Positions 1-8,636 of a stretch of 64,000 nucleotides of DNA are shown in pieces. The notes under the pieces were generated by a model. The model saw only the letters and a list, made by a program, of their open reading frames with translations, had not been told where the DNA came from and made no database searches. The stretch's first letter is position 1. Each line of letters opens with the position of its first letter. The stretch is from Allobrachymonas chironomi DSM 19884 (GTDB lineage: Bacteria > Pseudomonadota > Gammaproteobacteria > Burkholderiales > Burkholderiaceae_C), in assembly GCF_000374625.1 (NCBI RefSeq), contig NZ_KB894766.1, forward strand, positions 62,001 to 126,000, given 5' to 3'. A program made the position numbers and the translations under genes.

Positions 1-95
1 TTGTCACGGCCAGCATGGAAGAGATCGATCAGGGCATCGCCCAGCTGGCACGTACCGTGAACGAGGCGCTGGAGACGCGCCGCTCAGCCAGCTGA
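1..95 (+). CDS. C-terminal end of a PLP-dependent aminotransferase or MocR-type regulator (partial)
   Basis: The window opens inside a plus-strand gene whose last 31 codons are visible, ending at TGA 93-95. The tail contains 'MEEIDQGIAQLARTVNEAL', the kind of helix that closes class I/II aminotransferase domains, including those fused to GntR-type DNA-binding domains in MocR/PdxR regulators. The catalytic part is outside the window, so neither substrate nor role can be given. It converges with the next gene and overlaps its 3' end by about 12 bases. Confidence 0.45.
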   Translation, partial: VTASMEEIDQGIAQLARTVNEALETRRSAS

Positions 96-911
96 ATCGC
101 GCAGGGTATCGGCCGGCAGCCGGTCGATTTCCTGCAGCAGGCTGGCCAGGCCCTGGCCGACCGCTTCCAGCAGCGCCTGCCCCTTGGCGGCGCTGGCCTG
201 CGTGGCCTTGCCAGCCGCGCCGTCTGGGTGGTAGTCCTGCATTTGCCAGGCCAGCTTGGCGCTGCGGCCATTGCCCAGAATCGGAAAATGCCCGGCGCGG
301 TATTCGGAGCTGCTGGCAAAATCGCGGATCGCCTCATTGCGCACCAGCTCCGGGTGCAGCGCCTGCATCAGGCTGGTTTCGGTCGCGCCGGCATGGATGC
401 CGAAGCGGTGCTCGTGATCGTCAAATGCGGCACCGGCCGAACCCAGCGGCAGGTTGAACCAGCTGCAGCTGTAGACCAGCATGCCAAGACGCGCCCGCAG
501 GTCGCGCGCCACCACATCGAGCAGGCCGACATTGCCGCCGTGCGTGTTGAACAGCACCAGCTTGCGCACACCGCTGGCGTGCACGCACTCGGCGATTTCG
601 GTCCAGAGCCGGATCACGGTCTCGGCCCTGAGCGTGAGCGTGCCGGCAAATGCCGTGTGTTCCGGGCTGTAGCCGATCGCCTGCGTGGGCAGGAACAGCG
701 CCGGCAAGTCCTGCGGCAGCCAGGGCAGCGTGGCCTGCAGCATGCCGTCGGCCAGCGCCGTATCCACGCACAGCGGCAGATGCGGCCCATGCTGCTCAAT
801 CGCCGCTACCGGCAACACGGCGATGGCGCGGTCCTTGTCGAGCCGGGCAAAATCGGCACTGACCCAATCGGCCCAGAAGCGGGGAAATGCGGAAATGGCG
901 GGAACTTGCAT
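84..911 (-). CDS. Creatininase-family amidohydrolase
   Basis: A 275-residue protein of the creatininase family, metal-dependent cytoplasmic amidohydrolases that include creatininase and the mycofactocin-associated MftE. Visible motifs are 'PVAAIEQHGPHLPLCVDT' near residue 36 (family signature, with a metal-binding His and Asp), 'LFNTHGGN' mid-protein and 'FGIHAGATETS' with the later His and Glu ligands. Length fits the family. No creatine or mycofactocin genes are nearby, so the substrate is unknown. The ATG at 909-911 is preferred because a nearby upstream ATG is in another frame. Its 3' end overlaps the convergent aminotransferase gene. Confidence 0.8.
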   Translation of the reverse strand: MQVPAISAFPRFWADWVSADFARLDKDRAIAVLPVAAIEQHGPHLPLCVDTALADGMLQATLPWLPQDLPALFLPTQAIGYSPEHTAFAGTLTLRAETVIRLWTEIAECVHASGVRKLVLFNTHGGNVGLLDVVARDLRARLGMLVYSCSWFNLPLGSAGAAFDDHEHRFGIHAGATETSLMQALHPELVRNEAIRDFASSSEYRAGHFPILGNGRSAKLAWQMQDYHPDGAAGKATQASAAKGQALLEAVGQGLASLLQEIDRLPADTLRDSAG

Positions 912-1045
912 GCCTGCATGATACCGAAAGCGCTATCGCTGCACAGGCCTTTGTCGGCCGGTTGCCTGCCGCAGCATGCCAGACGCGATAATGGTTTGCC
1001 CGATACCCGGCCTGTCCCCGGACCGGCTGTGACTACCCAGATTCC

Positions 1046-3250
1046 ATGCCCCTGTTTTCTTCCGATTTTTCCCGCAGCCTGCGCCGGCTGGCCACGACCG
1101 GCCTGGCCGCTGCCGGCCTGCTGGCAGGCGTCAGCCAGGCCCAGACCCCGCTGCCCGGCGGCAACACCGAAGTTCATACCGACCAGATCCAGGCGCGCCT
1201 GCTGGCCCATGCGCCCGAGGGTGTGGCCGCCGGCAAGCCGGTCTGGCTCGGCCTGCAGCTGACACACCAGCCCGACTGGCACACCTACTGGAAAAATCCC
1301 GGCGACAGCGGCCAGGCCACCACGCTGAGCTGGAACCTGCCTGCCGGGGTCAGCGCCGGTGAGATCCAGTGGCCGATGCCAAGCAAGTTCCCGATCGGTC
1401 ATCTGGCCAACTACGGCTACGATGCCAGCGTGCTGCTGCCGGTGCCGCTGACGCTGTCCGAAACACCGCAACAGGCCTTGCGCGTGCAACTGGAAGCCTC
1501 CTGGCTGGTGTGCCGCGTCGAGTGCATTCCGCAAAGCGGCCAGTTCGAGATCACGCTGCCGGTCCGGCAATCGATCGCCAGCCACGCCGCCCTGTTCGAC
1601 GCGGCCCTGAAGCAGGTACCGCAAGCGCATCCGCAAGCCCGGGTGCAGGCCCATGTGCAGGACAACATGCTGCGTTTCGAGGCCAGCCAGCTGCCGGCGG
1701 ACTGGCAGGGTCGCGCGCTCAACCTGTATCCGGAAGATCACGGCATCACCCAGCCGGCCGCTGCCGGCGAGCAGGCCTGGAACCAGGGCCAGTGGAGTCT
1801 GAGCGTGCCGCTGCAGTCCTATCGCACGGCCAGCCCGGAAACGCTGTCCGTGGTGCTGGTGCCGCAGGCCGGAGCCGATGCGCACGGCGTGATCCGCAAT
1901 CTGCCCAATGCCGCAGGCATACTGGCCAGCGCCCCGGTGCAGGGCAGCTGGCCGGCGGCACAGCCCGTCAGCGGCCTGTCCCCCGAGCTGACGGCAGCAC
2001 TGCAGGCGGGCAACGCGCCGCCAGACTCCGGCAATGCTCCGGTTTCACTGCTGCTGGCCCTGGGCGGCGCGCTGCTGGGCGGCCTGCTGCTCAACCTGAT
2101 GCCTTGCGTCTTCCCGGTGCTGGCAATCAAGGTGATGGGTTTTGCGCGTCACGCCCACAGTCCGGCAGCGCTGCGCGCAAGCGGTATCGCCTATACGCTG
2201 GGCGTGCTGGCCAGCGTGCTGCTGCTGGGCGTGCTGCTGCTGGCGCTGCGCGCTGCCGGCGAGCAGCTGGGCTGGGGCTTCCAGCTGCAGAATCCGTGGA
2301 TGGTGGCCGGCCTGGCCGCGCTCTTCACGCTGATTGCCCTCAATCTGTCCGGCCTGTTCGAGTTTGGCAACCTGTGGTCCTCCGGCCAGTACCGCAGCGA
2401 CAAGGAACACCATCCGGTGCTGGATGCGCTGCTGTCCGGCGTACTGGCGGTGATCGTCGCCTCACCCTGTACCGCGCCCTTCATGGGGGCCTCCATGGGC
2501 CTGGCGATCAGCCTGCCGGCCTGGCAGGCGATGCTGCTGTTCCTGCTGCTCGGCCTCGGCCTGGCGTTGCCGGTGCTGCTGCTGTGCCTGTTCCCCGCGC
2601 TGCTGCGCTGGCTGCCGCGCCCTGGTGCCTGGATGCAGACCTTTCGCCAGCTGCTGGCCTTCCCGATGCTGGCCACAGTGCTCTGGCTGGTCTGGGTGCT
2701 GGGGCAGCAAAGCGGCATCAACGGTGCCGTCACGCTGCTGGCGCTGCTGCTGGCCGGCAGTGCGCTGATCTGGGCGCTGACGCTGCCGGGCCGCAGCCGC
2801 TGGTGGCTGGCGGCCATCTTTGCGCTGTTGCTGGCCTGGCTCGGCTGGCAGCATGGCGCACGTCTGGCAACACCGGTGGCCAGCACCAGCACAACGGCCG
2901 ATGCGAACTGGCAGCCCTGGTCGGAACAGCGCGTACAGCAGGCGCTGGCGGCAGGCCAGCCGGTGTTCGTGGACTACACCGCCGCCTGGTGCATCACCTG
3001 CCAGTTCAACAAGCAGACCGTGCTGTCCAGCCCGGAATTCCTGCAGGCGGCACAGCAGAAGCAGCTGCTGTTGCTGCGTGCCGACTGGACCCGCAACGAT
3101 CCGGCCATCACCGCCTCGCTGAATGCCCTGGGCCGCAACGGCGTGCCGGTGTATGTGCTGCATGACCCGGCCAAACCGCGGCAACCGCTGGTCCTGACCG
3201 AAATCCTGCGCTTGGAAAACGTGCAACAGGCCTTATCTGCCTTGTCATGA
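1046..3250 (+). CDS. DsbD/ScsB-family thiol:disulfide interchange protein
   Basis: A 734-residue inner-membrane reductant transporter that carries electrons from cytoplasmic thioredoxin to periplasmic thiol proteins. A signal peptide occupies about residues 1-33. It is followed by a periplasmic DsbD-alpha-like domain with 'WLVCRVECIPQSG', then a membrane domain of about eight helices with the two signature cysteines in 'LNLMPCVFPVLAIKVMGF' and 'VIVASPCTAPFMG'. The protein ends in a thioredoxin-like domain with CxxC in 'YTAAWCITCQFN'. The N-terminal domain looks more like the ScsB/copper-tolerance branch than E. coli DsbD. No copper genes adjoin it; the OprC-type receptor lies 60 kb away. Confidence 0.85.
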   Translation: MPLFSSDFSRSLRRLATTGLAAAGLLAGVSQAQTPLPGGNTEVHTDQIQARLLAHAPEGVAAGKPVWLGLQLTHQPDWHTYWKNPGDSGQATTLSWNLPAGVSAGEIQWPMPSKFPIGHLANYGYDASVLLPVPLTLSETPQQALRVQLEASWLVCRVECIPQSGQFEITLPVRQSIASHAALFDAALKQVPQAHPQARVQAHVQDNMLRFEASQLPADWQGRALNLYPEDHGITQPAAAGEQAWNQGQWSLSVPLQSYRTASPETLSVVLVPQAGADAHGVIRNLPNAAGILASAPVQGSWPAAQPVSGLSPELTAALQAGNAPPDSGNAPVSLLLALGGALLGGLLLNLMPCVFPVLAIKVMGFARHAHSPAALRASGIAYTLGVLASVLLLGVLLLALRAAGEQLGWGFQLQNPWMVAGLAALFTLIALNLSGLFEFGNLWSSGQYRSDKEHHPVLDALLSGVLAVIVASPCTAPFMGASMGLAISLPAWQAMLLFLLLGLGLALPVLLLCLFPALLRWLPRPGAWMQTFRQLLAFPMLATVLWLVWVLGQQSGINGAVTLLALLLAGSALIWALTLPGRSRWWLAAIFALLLAWLGWQHGARLATPVASTSTTADANWQPWSEQRVQQALAAGQPVFVDYTAAWCITCQFNKQTVLSSPEFLQAAQQKQLLLLRADWTRNDPAITASLNALGRNGVPVYVLHDPAKPRQPLVLTEILRLENVQQALSALS

Positions 3251-3277
3251 CCACATAAGCACCAAGGAGACCACCTC

Positions 3278-3703
3278 ATGTCCGACCGCATCCGCCAGAT
3301 CCTGGAAAGCAACCGCACCATCGCCATCGTCGGCATGTCCGACAAACCGAACCGGGCCAGCCACGAAGTCGGGCATTACCTGCAGAAGCACGGCTACCGC
3401 ATCGTGCCGGTCAACCCGCTGCTGGCCGGCCAGCAGGTGCTGGGCGAAACCGTCCATGCCGATCTGCCCACTGCGGCAGCGGCACTGCAGGCTGCCGGCG
3501 AAGCCCCGATCGACATGGTCGATGTCTTCCGCAAGAGCGAGGATGTGCCGCCGGTTGCCGACCAGGCCATTGCCATCGGTGCCAGGACCCTGTGGCTGCA
3601 ACTGGCCATCACGCACCCGGAGGCCGAGCAAAAGGCGGCCGACGCCGGGCTGCAGGTGGTGCATGACAAGTGCACCAAGATCGAACACGCCCTGCTGGCC
3701 TGA
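3278..3703 (+). CDS. CoA-binding domain protein (YccU-like)
   Basis: A 141-residue cytoplasmic protein made of a single Rossmann-type CoA-binding domain, as in the YccU/PF13380 family. The N-terminal 'TIAIVGMSDKPNRASHEVG' matches the nucleotide-binding loop, and 'VDVFRKSEDVPPVADQAI' and the late 'HDKCTKIEH' are typical of the family. The family's cellular role is undefined. A good ribosome binding site (AAGGAG, about 3262-3267) precedes the ATG. It lies 27 bp after the DsbD-like gene and 2 bp before the next gene, so the three may be cotranscribed. Confidence 0.8.
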   Translation: MSDRIRQILESNRTIAIVGMSDKPNRASHEVGHYLQKHGYRIVPVNPLLAGQQVLGETVHADLPTAAAALQAAGEAPIDMVDVFRKSEDVPPVADQAIAIGARTLWLQLAITHPEAEQKAADAGLQVVHDKCTKIEHALLA

Positions 3704-3705
3704 AC

Positions 3706-4398
3706 ATGGGCACCGGCACCGGTCGCAAGCGCTGGCTACTGGCAGGGCCGGTAGCGCTCGCGCTGCTGGCCGGTGCCGGCCTGAGCTGGTGGTGGATGGA
3801 CCGCCAGCTGGACCAGCGTACCCTGCAGGCGCAGATTCTGGCCCAGGAAATCACGCGCCAACAGAAAGAGCTGCTGGGCTACTCGCGCTACACCAGCTAC
3901 CTGACGGTCAGCAAGCAGACGCTGGAAGCCCAGGTCAAGCTGCTCACCGCCACCATGGTGCGCGCCGAAGGTGTGACACAGGTGCTGGAGCGCAACATCC
4001 TCGGCATCCCGTCCAGTGGCACGGTCGCCATCTGGTACACCGCCGAATACCCGTTCGGCTTTGACCTGCAACCCGGTCAATACGATATCCGCCCCACCTC
4101 CACCGACATCGAGGTGCGGGTAAAACGGCCGCGCCTGGTGGCCACGCCGGCAGTGCGCGACCTGCGCTACCAGATCCTGTCAGGCGGCCTGTTTACCGAT
4201 GAAAAAGCCGCCGTGATCAATCTCTATGCCCAGGCGGCACGTCAGGCACAGGCGCAAGGAGAACGGCTGGCATCGGATCCGGCCGTCATGGCCCTGTGCG
4301 AGAAGAAACTGACGGAATTCCTGCGTGACTTTCTGGCCAAACAGCCGGGTGTTGTTGCGGTACCGCATATCCGCATCGCCTATACCGATGCCGGGTGA
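3706..4398 (+). CDS. Membrane-anchored DUF4230-family protein
   Basis: A 230-residue protein starting two bases after the previous stop. An in-frame ATG at 3670 would overlap the upstream gene and is less likely. One N-terminal membrane segment (about residues 9-25, 'LLAGPVALALLAGAGLSWWW') is followed by a helical stretch and a beta-rich domain with 'SSGTVAIWYTAEYPFGFDL', then a C-terminal helix pair. This pattern fits the DUF4230 family, whose function is not known. The anchored topology puts the globular part in the periplasm. Assignment rests on overall pattern rather than a catalytic motif. Confidence 0.55.
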   Translation: MGTGTGRKRWLLAGPVALALLAGAGLSWWWMDRQLDQRTLQAQILAQEITRQQKELLGYSRYTSYLTVSKQTLEAQVKLLTATMVRAEGVTQVLERNILGIPSSGTVAIWYTAEYPFGFDLQPGQYDIRPTSTDIEVRVKRPRLVATPAVRDLRYQILSGGLFTDEKAAVINLYAQAARQAQAQGERLASDPAVMALCEKKLTEFLRDFLAKQPGVVAVPHIRIAYTDAG

Positions 4399-4510
4399 AA
4401 ACCCGTAGCCTCCAAGGTTTTGCACACATTCACGAATCTGTCATATTCAAGCCCTAGCATGCCTGTAACACAGTGCAACGCCGGGGCATTATCATGTCTG
4501 CGAAAGTGAA

Positions 4511-4528
4511 ATGACACATTCATGACAG
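4511..4528 (-). promoter_or_regulatory. Pho-box-like tandem repeat
   Basis: Read on the minus strand this is CTGTCAT-GAAT-GTGTCAT: two heptamers 11 bp apart matching the PhoB consensus (CTGTCAT, 4 bp, CTGTCAT) at 13 of 14 repeat positions. A lone plus-strand CTGTCAT lies at 4438-4444. The tandem pair is oriented away from the downstream gene at 4618 and no phosphate gene is near, so its role is uncertain. Confidence 0.3.
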
Positions 4529-4617
4529 CCCCTGCCGCAAATCGGGTCACCCCGGTAGAATTCTTGCATCTGCAACATGACCCCGGGTAGCACAACTATC
4601 CGGAAAAGGAAAAAACC

Positions 4618-5058
4618 ATGCGTGCCATCAAGGAAGCGCGAAAATTCATCAAAGCCAATCCGTCTGATCCCAGTGCCGTCACCCTGTCCCGTCTGGTACT
4701 GGCGCTCGAATCCGAAGCCGACTTCCCGATTGCCGACATCTACCTGCTGGACTACAGCAACTTCAAGATTGCCCTGCAGATCCTGGAAGAATGGCGTCTG
4801 GACCGCCACTATGCCGGCAAGTCCAAGCTGCTGGACACCTCGCGTCAGGCTGCCGATGCCAACTTGGGCAAACCGGCTGCCGCCAGCGAGTCCGCTGCCG
4901 CCCCCGCCAAGGCCAAGAACGGCAAGAGCACTGACGACAAGACCGACAGCAAGCCGGAAGCCGTGGCGGCTCCCGCCAAGACCGAAGCTGCTGCCGACAA
5001 GAAGCAGCCAGCCAAGACCAAGGCCGCCAGCAAGCGCGGCAAGTCTGACGCCAGCTAA
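4618..5058 (+). CDS. Unknown small protein with a Lys/Ala-rich disordered tail
   Basis: A 146-residue protein not recognised as a named family. Residues 1-75 look folded and helical ('LSRLVLALESEADFPIADIY', 'KIALQILEEWRLDRHYAGK'). From about residue 85 the chain becomes a low-complexity tail of Ala, Lys, Pro and Ser resembling bacterial histone-H1-like C-termini. A purine-rich stretch (GGAAAAGGAAAA) before the ATG serves as ribosome binding site. It stands alone after a 219-bp gap carrying a Pho-box-like repeat and is followed by a strong terminator. A nucleic-acid-binding or scaffold role is possible from composition only. Confidence 0.7.
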   Translation: MRAIKEARKFIKANPSDPSAVTLSRLVLALESEADFPIADIYLLDYSNFKIALQILEEWRLDRHYAGKSKLLDTSRQAADANLGKPAAASESAAAPAKAKNGKSTDDKTDSKPEAVAAPAKTEAAADKKQPAKTKAASKRGKSDAS

Positions 5059-5090
5059 ACACGGCACCGCCTGACGAAACGGCCACAAAA

Positions 5091-5122
5091 AAGCGACCTG
5101 GTGGAAACACAGGTCGCTTTTT
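5091..5122. terminator. Bidirectional Rho-independent terminator
   Basis: A 10-bp perfect stem (AAGCGACCTG 5091-5100 with CAGGTCGCTT 5110-5119) and a 9-base loop, with T-runs on both strands. It sits between convergent transcription units: the 4618 gene (plus) and the mla operon (minus). Confidence 0.9.
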
Positions 5123-5153
5123 CTTGCGCATCCAGCCGTCAGGACATGAACCG

Positions 5154-5456
5154 TCAGGCCGCTGCCACTGCCGAATCCGGCCACAGCAGCGCATCCACGC
5201 CGTACAGCTGCGCCAGCGATTCGAGGCGCTGCGGTACCTGCTCCAGCTGCAGGCGGCCGGTGGTACGCTCCAGCTCCAGCAGCACGGCCAGCACCGAGGA
5301 GTCGAAGCGCTGCAGGCCTCCTGCGTGCACGCGCACCACCTCACTGCCCGACAGCTGGCGACACTGCGCCAGCAAGTCCTGCTGCACCTGACGGGCCGTG
5401 CCCATGGTCACTTCGGCGGGCAGTACCAGCATGGCGGCTTGATCCGGCTGCGCCAT
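5154..5456 (-). CDS. mlaB: MlaB, STAS-domain subunit of the Mla phospholipid transporter
   Basis: A 100-residue single STAS domain. In the MlaFEDB complex this cytoplasmic subunit binds the MlaF ATPase and is needed for its stability and activity. The hydrophobic strand 'AAMLVLPAEVTMGTA' and 'LQRFDSSVLAVLLELERTT' (the loop and helix carrying the usual Asp-Ser) fit the fold. It is the last gene of mlaF-E-D-A-C-B, beginning one base after the mlaC stop. The terminator at 5091-5122 lies just beyond it. Confidence 0.88.
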   Translation of the reverse strand: MAQPDQAAMLVLPAEVTMGTARQVQQDLLAQCRQLSGSEVVRVHAGGLQRFDSSVLAVLLELERTTGRLQLEQVPQRLESLAQLYGVDALLWPDSAVAAA

Positions 5457-5457
5457 C

Positions 5458-6102
5458 TTACTTGCGCGCCAGTTCGCGGTTCTGCTGCTGCAGGGAGGCG
5501 ATCAGGCCGTCAATCCCCCTGGAGCGCACGATGGGAGCAAATTGCTGCTGGTAGGAGTTGACCTGCCAGATGCCTTCAATGGCGATGTTGTAGACACGCC
5601 AGCCGAGTGCGCTGTTGGGGGCCTTCTCCAGGCGATAGTCGATCTTGGCCGGGCTGGAGCCGCCCAGCAGTTCGCTGCGCACCAGCACGTCGTTGCTGGC
5701 TGCACGCACCGGCAGCACCTTCAGAGAACGATTGCCGGCCATCTTGAAGGCACCGGCGTAGGTGCGCACCAGCAGCTTCTTGAATTCGTCCTGCACCTGC
5801 TTCTTCTGGGCAGGCGTGGCCTGACGCCAGGCCGGACCCACGGCGGTACCCATCATGCGCTCGAAGTTCACGTGCGGCATGACACGGCTGTCGACCAGCG
5901 CCATGATGCGGTTGACATCACCGCCCTGCACCGACTTGTCAGCCTTGATGGCAGACAGGATGTCACCAGCCACCTTCTCGACCATGGCCTGCGGACCCAG
6001 GTCGGCAGCCAGCACGCTGGTGGGCAGCACCATGGCACCACCGGCCAGCAGGGCACCCGCCACTGCGCCCAGGGACTTGTTCAGGGTACGACGATTCATC
6101 AT
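5458..6102 (-). CDS. mlaC: MlaC, periplasmic phospholipid shuttle
   Basis: A 214-residue periplasmic lipid carrier that moves phospholipid between the outer-membrane MlaA complex and the inner-membrane MlaFEDB ABC transporter. The N-terminus has a cleavable signal peptide (two Arg, then a hydrophobic core ending near residue 33, 'PTSVLAADLG'). The body has MlaC hallmarks such as 'VMPHVNFERMMGTAVGPAW' and 'YNIAIEGIWQVNSYQQQF'. A good SD (AGGAG on the minus strand) precedes the ATG. It is separated from mlaA by about 186 bp, the largest gap in the operon, leaving room for an internal promoter. Confidence 0.93.
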   Translation of the reverse strand: MMNRRTLNKSLGAVAGALLAGGAMVLPTSVLAADLGPQAMVEKVAGDILSAIKADKSVQGGDVNRIMALVDSRVMPHVNFERMMGTAVGPAWRQATPAQKKQVQDEFKKLLVRTYAGAFKMAGNRSLKVLPVRAASNDVLVRSELLGGSSPAKIDYRLEKAPNSALGWRVYNIAIEGIWQVNSYQQQFAPIVRSRGIDGLIASLQQQNRELARK

Positions 6103-6288
6103 GCAATATTCTCCTTGTTCGTTGCTACCATGGTCCGGGCATTCGCCCTCCCTCCATGGCTCAGGTATGTCTTGGATGTGTCATGGTGCCGCAGGTTCCG
6201 TCTGTCTGGCAGAACAGATGCAACAAGCTGCAAGCCGAATACGCCTGCCTGTCACATCTGGTCGCGCCTGTTGCGCCTGCGCCACGCC

Positions 6289-7287
6289 TCAGGGCTGCGC
6301 GGATACCGGCGCACCTGCCGGCAGCGGCTCCACCGTCATGCGGATGACACTGCCGGGAGCAGCGGCCACAGGCAGCAGTTCGGTACGGACACCAGCTGTC
6401 GGCAAGGCGGCCGTTGCTTCAGCCGCCACTGGCACGGCTGCTTCCGCAGCAACGCTATCAGCCGCAGCCGCAGCGGCGCTGTCCGCACCGTCATCTGTCG
6501 GGGGGATATAACCGGCACCCTCATCGCCGTCTACCGGCGGCAGGTAGCCATCATCCTCGCCCCCTTCCCCACCAGCTGCATCAGCGCCGGTGACGCGGGA
6601 ATCGCGGTTCTGCAGGTAGGCATCCCGCGTGAAGACATAGGGATCCAGCGCGATCTGGTCGCGCAGATCGCTGACTTCCATGTACTTGTCACGCGTGCTG
6701 ACCACATCCAGACCGAGCAGTGCATTGCGTGCACCCACATCGTCCAGGTGGCCCACCGGATTGCCAAAGGAATCCACCGGACGCGCAATCGTATCGCGCA
6801 GGGTGGACGGGCCGAGCAGCGGCAGCACCACGTACGGGCCGGACTGGACGCCGTAGTGCGCCAATGTCAGGCCGAAATCCTGCTTGACGCGCGGGATCTG
6901 GGCTTCGGTCGCAATGTCCAGCAGGCCACCCAGGCCGAACGTGGAGTTGATGGTGAAGCGCCAGAAGCTGTTCATGGCCTCCTGACCCTTGAACTGCATC
7001 AGGCTGTTGACCGTGGACCAGGCATCCGACAGGTTGTTGAAGAAGTTGTTCACGCCGGTCTGCACCGGGGTGGGCGTGACAAAGTCATAGGCCTGGGCGG
7101 CCGGCTTCAACACGGCACGATCCACGGCATCGTTGAACTTGTAGACGCCGCGGTTCCACGGCTCCATCGGGTCACGCGGATGGGCATCGGGGCCGGTGGC
7201 ACAACCAGCCAGCACGGCCGTGGCCGACAGGCTGAGCGTCAACAGCAGACGGCCGGACGCGGGAGGAGTTGTACGGGGGGTATTCAT
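6289..7287 (-). CDS. mlaA: MlaA/VacJ outer-membrane lipoprotein
   Basis: A 332-residue outer-membrane lipoprotein that removes mislocalised phospholipid from the outer leaflet. The N-terminus is a lipoprotein signal with lipobox 'LAGC' (Cys29). The conserved core has 'DPMEPWNRGVYKFNDAVDRA' and 'YVVLPLLGPSTLRD'. The last ~100 residues, after the core ends near 'RDAYLQNRDSRVTG', form an acidic, Gly- and Ala-rich extension beyond the usual ~250 residues. The ATG overlaps the mlaD stop in an ATGA junction, implying translational coupling. A longer open frame reaches upstream into mlaD but is not the likely start. Confidence 0.93.
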   Translation of the reverse strand: MNTPRTTPPASGRLLLTLSLSATAVLAGCATGPDAHPRDPMEPWNRGVYKFNDAVDRAVLKPAAQAYDFVTPTPVQTGVNNFFNNLSDAWSTVNSLMQFKGQEAMNSFWRFTINSTFGLGGLLDIATEAQIPRVKQDFGLTLAHYGVQSGPYVVLPLLGPSTLRDTIARPVDSFGNPVGHLDDVGARNALLGLDVVSTRDKYMEVSDLRDQIALDPYVFTRDAYLQNRDSRVTGADAAGGEGGEDDGYLPPVDGDEGAGYIPPTDDGADSAAAAAADSVAAEAAVPVAAEATAALPTAGVRTELLPVAAAPGSVIRMTVEPLPAGAPVSAQP

Positions 7288-7832
7288 TGGCTGGCTCCGG
7301 AGGCAGGTTCTTCGGCCGGCGGCAGGCTGCCATCGGCTTCGGCACCGCCCTTGGCGGCATCTTCCTTGGCCGAATCCAGCGCCGTGCTGTTGATCAGCTG
7401 GCCGATCAGGTTTTCCAGCACCACCGCCGACTGGGTGTTGGCAATGACCGCGCCATCCGCCCACTGCTTGTCGGAATAGCCGGCCTCGATGCCGATGTAC
7501 TGGTCGCCCAGCAGGCCGCTGGTCATGATCTTCAGCATGCTGTCATCGGGAAAGTGGTATTTCTGGTCCATGTCGAGCACGGCAACCGCCTGGTAGCTCG
7601 TGTTGTCGAACTCGATGCGGTTGACCCGGCCAACCACCACGCCGGAGCTCTTGACCGCAGCCTGCGGCTTCAGGCCACCAATGTCCTGGAACTCGGCGCG
7701 CACCTGGTAGGCATCACGCGGAGCCACCGTCAGCAAATTACCGGCCTGCAGCGCCAGAAACAGCAGCGCCGCCGCCCCCAGCATCACGAACAGGCCTACC
7801 CAGATATCGATTTTTGAACGTTGCATGTGCAC
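7284..7832 (-). CDS. mlaD: MlaD, MCE-domain substrate-binding subunit
   Basis: A 182-residue inner-membrane-anchored periplasmic protein with one MCE domain, which forms a hexameric ring on MlaE and receives lipid from MlaC. Residues 8-28 form the membrane anchor ('DIWVGLFVMLGAAALLFLAL'). The MCE core follows, with 'VRAEFQDIGGLKPQAAVKSS' and 'TSGLLGDQYIGIEAG'. The C-terminal ~30 residues are Ala/Glu-rich and probably disordered. Either ATG at the N-terminus (MHM or MQR) could serve. The stop codon overlaps the mlaA start. Confidence 0.93.
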   Translation of the reverse strand: MHMQRSKIDIWVGLFVMLGAAALLFLALQAGNLLTVAPRDAYQVRAEFQDIGGLKPQAAVKSSGVVVGRVNRIEFDNTSYQAVAVLDMDQKYHFPDDSMLKIMTSGLLGDQYIGIEAGYSDKQWADGAVIANTQSAVVLENLIGQLINSTALDSAKEDAAKGGAEADGSLPPAEEPASGASQ

Positions 7833-7856
7833 GCTTCCTTTGCTTGTCTTGTCCAG

Positions 7857-8636
7857 TTACGCGCCGAACATCATCGCCGTGAGCAGGAAATCCAGCCCCA
7901 GCACGGTCAGCGAAGCGACCACCACGGTACGCGTGGTGGCGCGGGAAACCCCTTCGGGCGTGGCGCGGGCGGTGTAGCCCTCGAGCAGCGCGATGAAGGT
8001 CACGGCCACGCCGAACACCACGCTCTTGATCACGCCATTGGCGATGTCATCCCAGATGTCGACGCCAGCCTGCATCTGGCCCCAGAAGGCACCGGCATCG
8101 AGGCCGATCAGCGGCACCGCCACCAGCCAGCCGCCCATGATGCCGACGGCACTGAAAATCAGCGCCAGCACCGGCATCGCGATGATGCCGCCCCAGAATC
8201 GCGGGGCCAGGATGCGCTTGACCGGGTTGACCGCCATCATCTCCATGGCATCGAGCTGCTCGCCAGCCTTCATCAGGCCGATCTCGGCGGTGAGCGAGGT
8301 ACCGGCACGGCCGGCAAACAGCAGCCCGGTCACCACCGGACCGAGTTCACGCAGCAGGCTCAGCGCCACCATCAGGCCAACGGTTTCCGCCGAGCCGAAG
8401 CTCTTGAGGATGTAGTAGCCCTGCAGCCCCAGCACAAAGCCGACGAACAGGCCGGACACCGCGATGATGGACAGCGAATAGTTACCCAGAAAGAACACCT
8501 GGTCGCGAATCAGGCCGGGGCGTTTCCAGGCATCGAGCGAAAGCAGCAGGCGCGCGAACAGGCGCGCTCCGGTGCCGAGTCGTACCAGTTGCTGGCGCAG
8601 GGCAAAGCCGATATCGGCAGGATTGAACAGGCTCAT
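7857..8636 (-). CDS. mlaE: MlaE, permease subunit
   Basis: A 259-residue integral membrane permease of the Mla phospholipid ABC transporter. Several hydrophobic segments are visible, including 'SIIAVSGLFVGFVLGLQGYY' and 'VFGVAVTFIALLEGYTA'. The family motif region 'GRAGTSLTAEIGLMKAGEQLDAME' forms the coupling helix that contacts MlaF. Length matches E. coli MlaE (260). The start overlaps the mlaF stop by 4 bp, so the two are probably coupled. Confidence 0.94.
   Translation of the reverse strand: MSLFNPADIGFALRQQLVRLGTGARLFARLLLSLDAWKRPGLIRDQVFFLGNYSLSIIAVSGLFVGFVLGLQGYYILKSFGSAETVGLMVALSLLRELGPVVTGLLFAGRAGTSLTAEIGLMKAGEQLDAMEMMAVNPVKRILAPRFWGGIIAMPVLALIFSAVGIMGGWLVAVPLIGLDAGAFWGQMQAGVDIWDDIANGVIKSVVFGVAVTFIALLEGYTARATPEGVSRATTRTVVVASLTVLGLDFLLTAMMFGA

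Noticed and set aside
1369-3165. A 598-codon frame overlapping the DsbD-like gene in another frame
   Set aside because: Arg/Ala/Gly-rich translation of a shifted frame; the DsbD frame carries all redox and membrane motifs.
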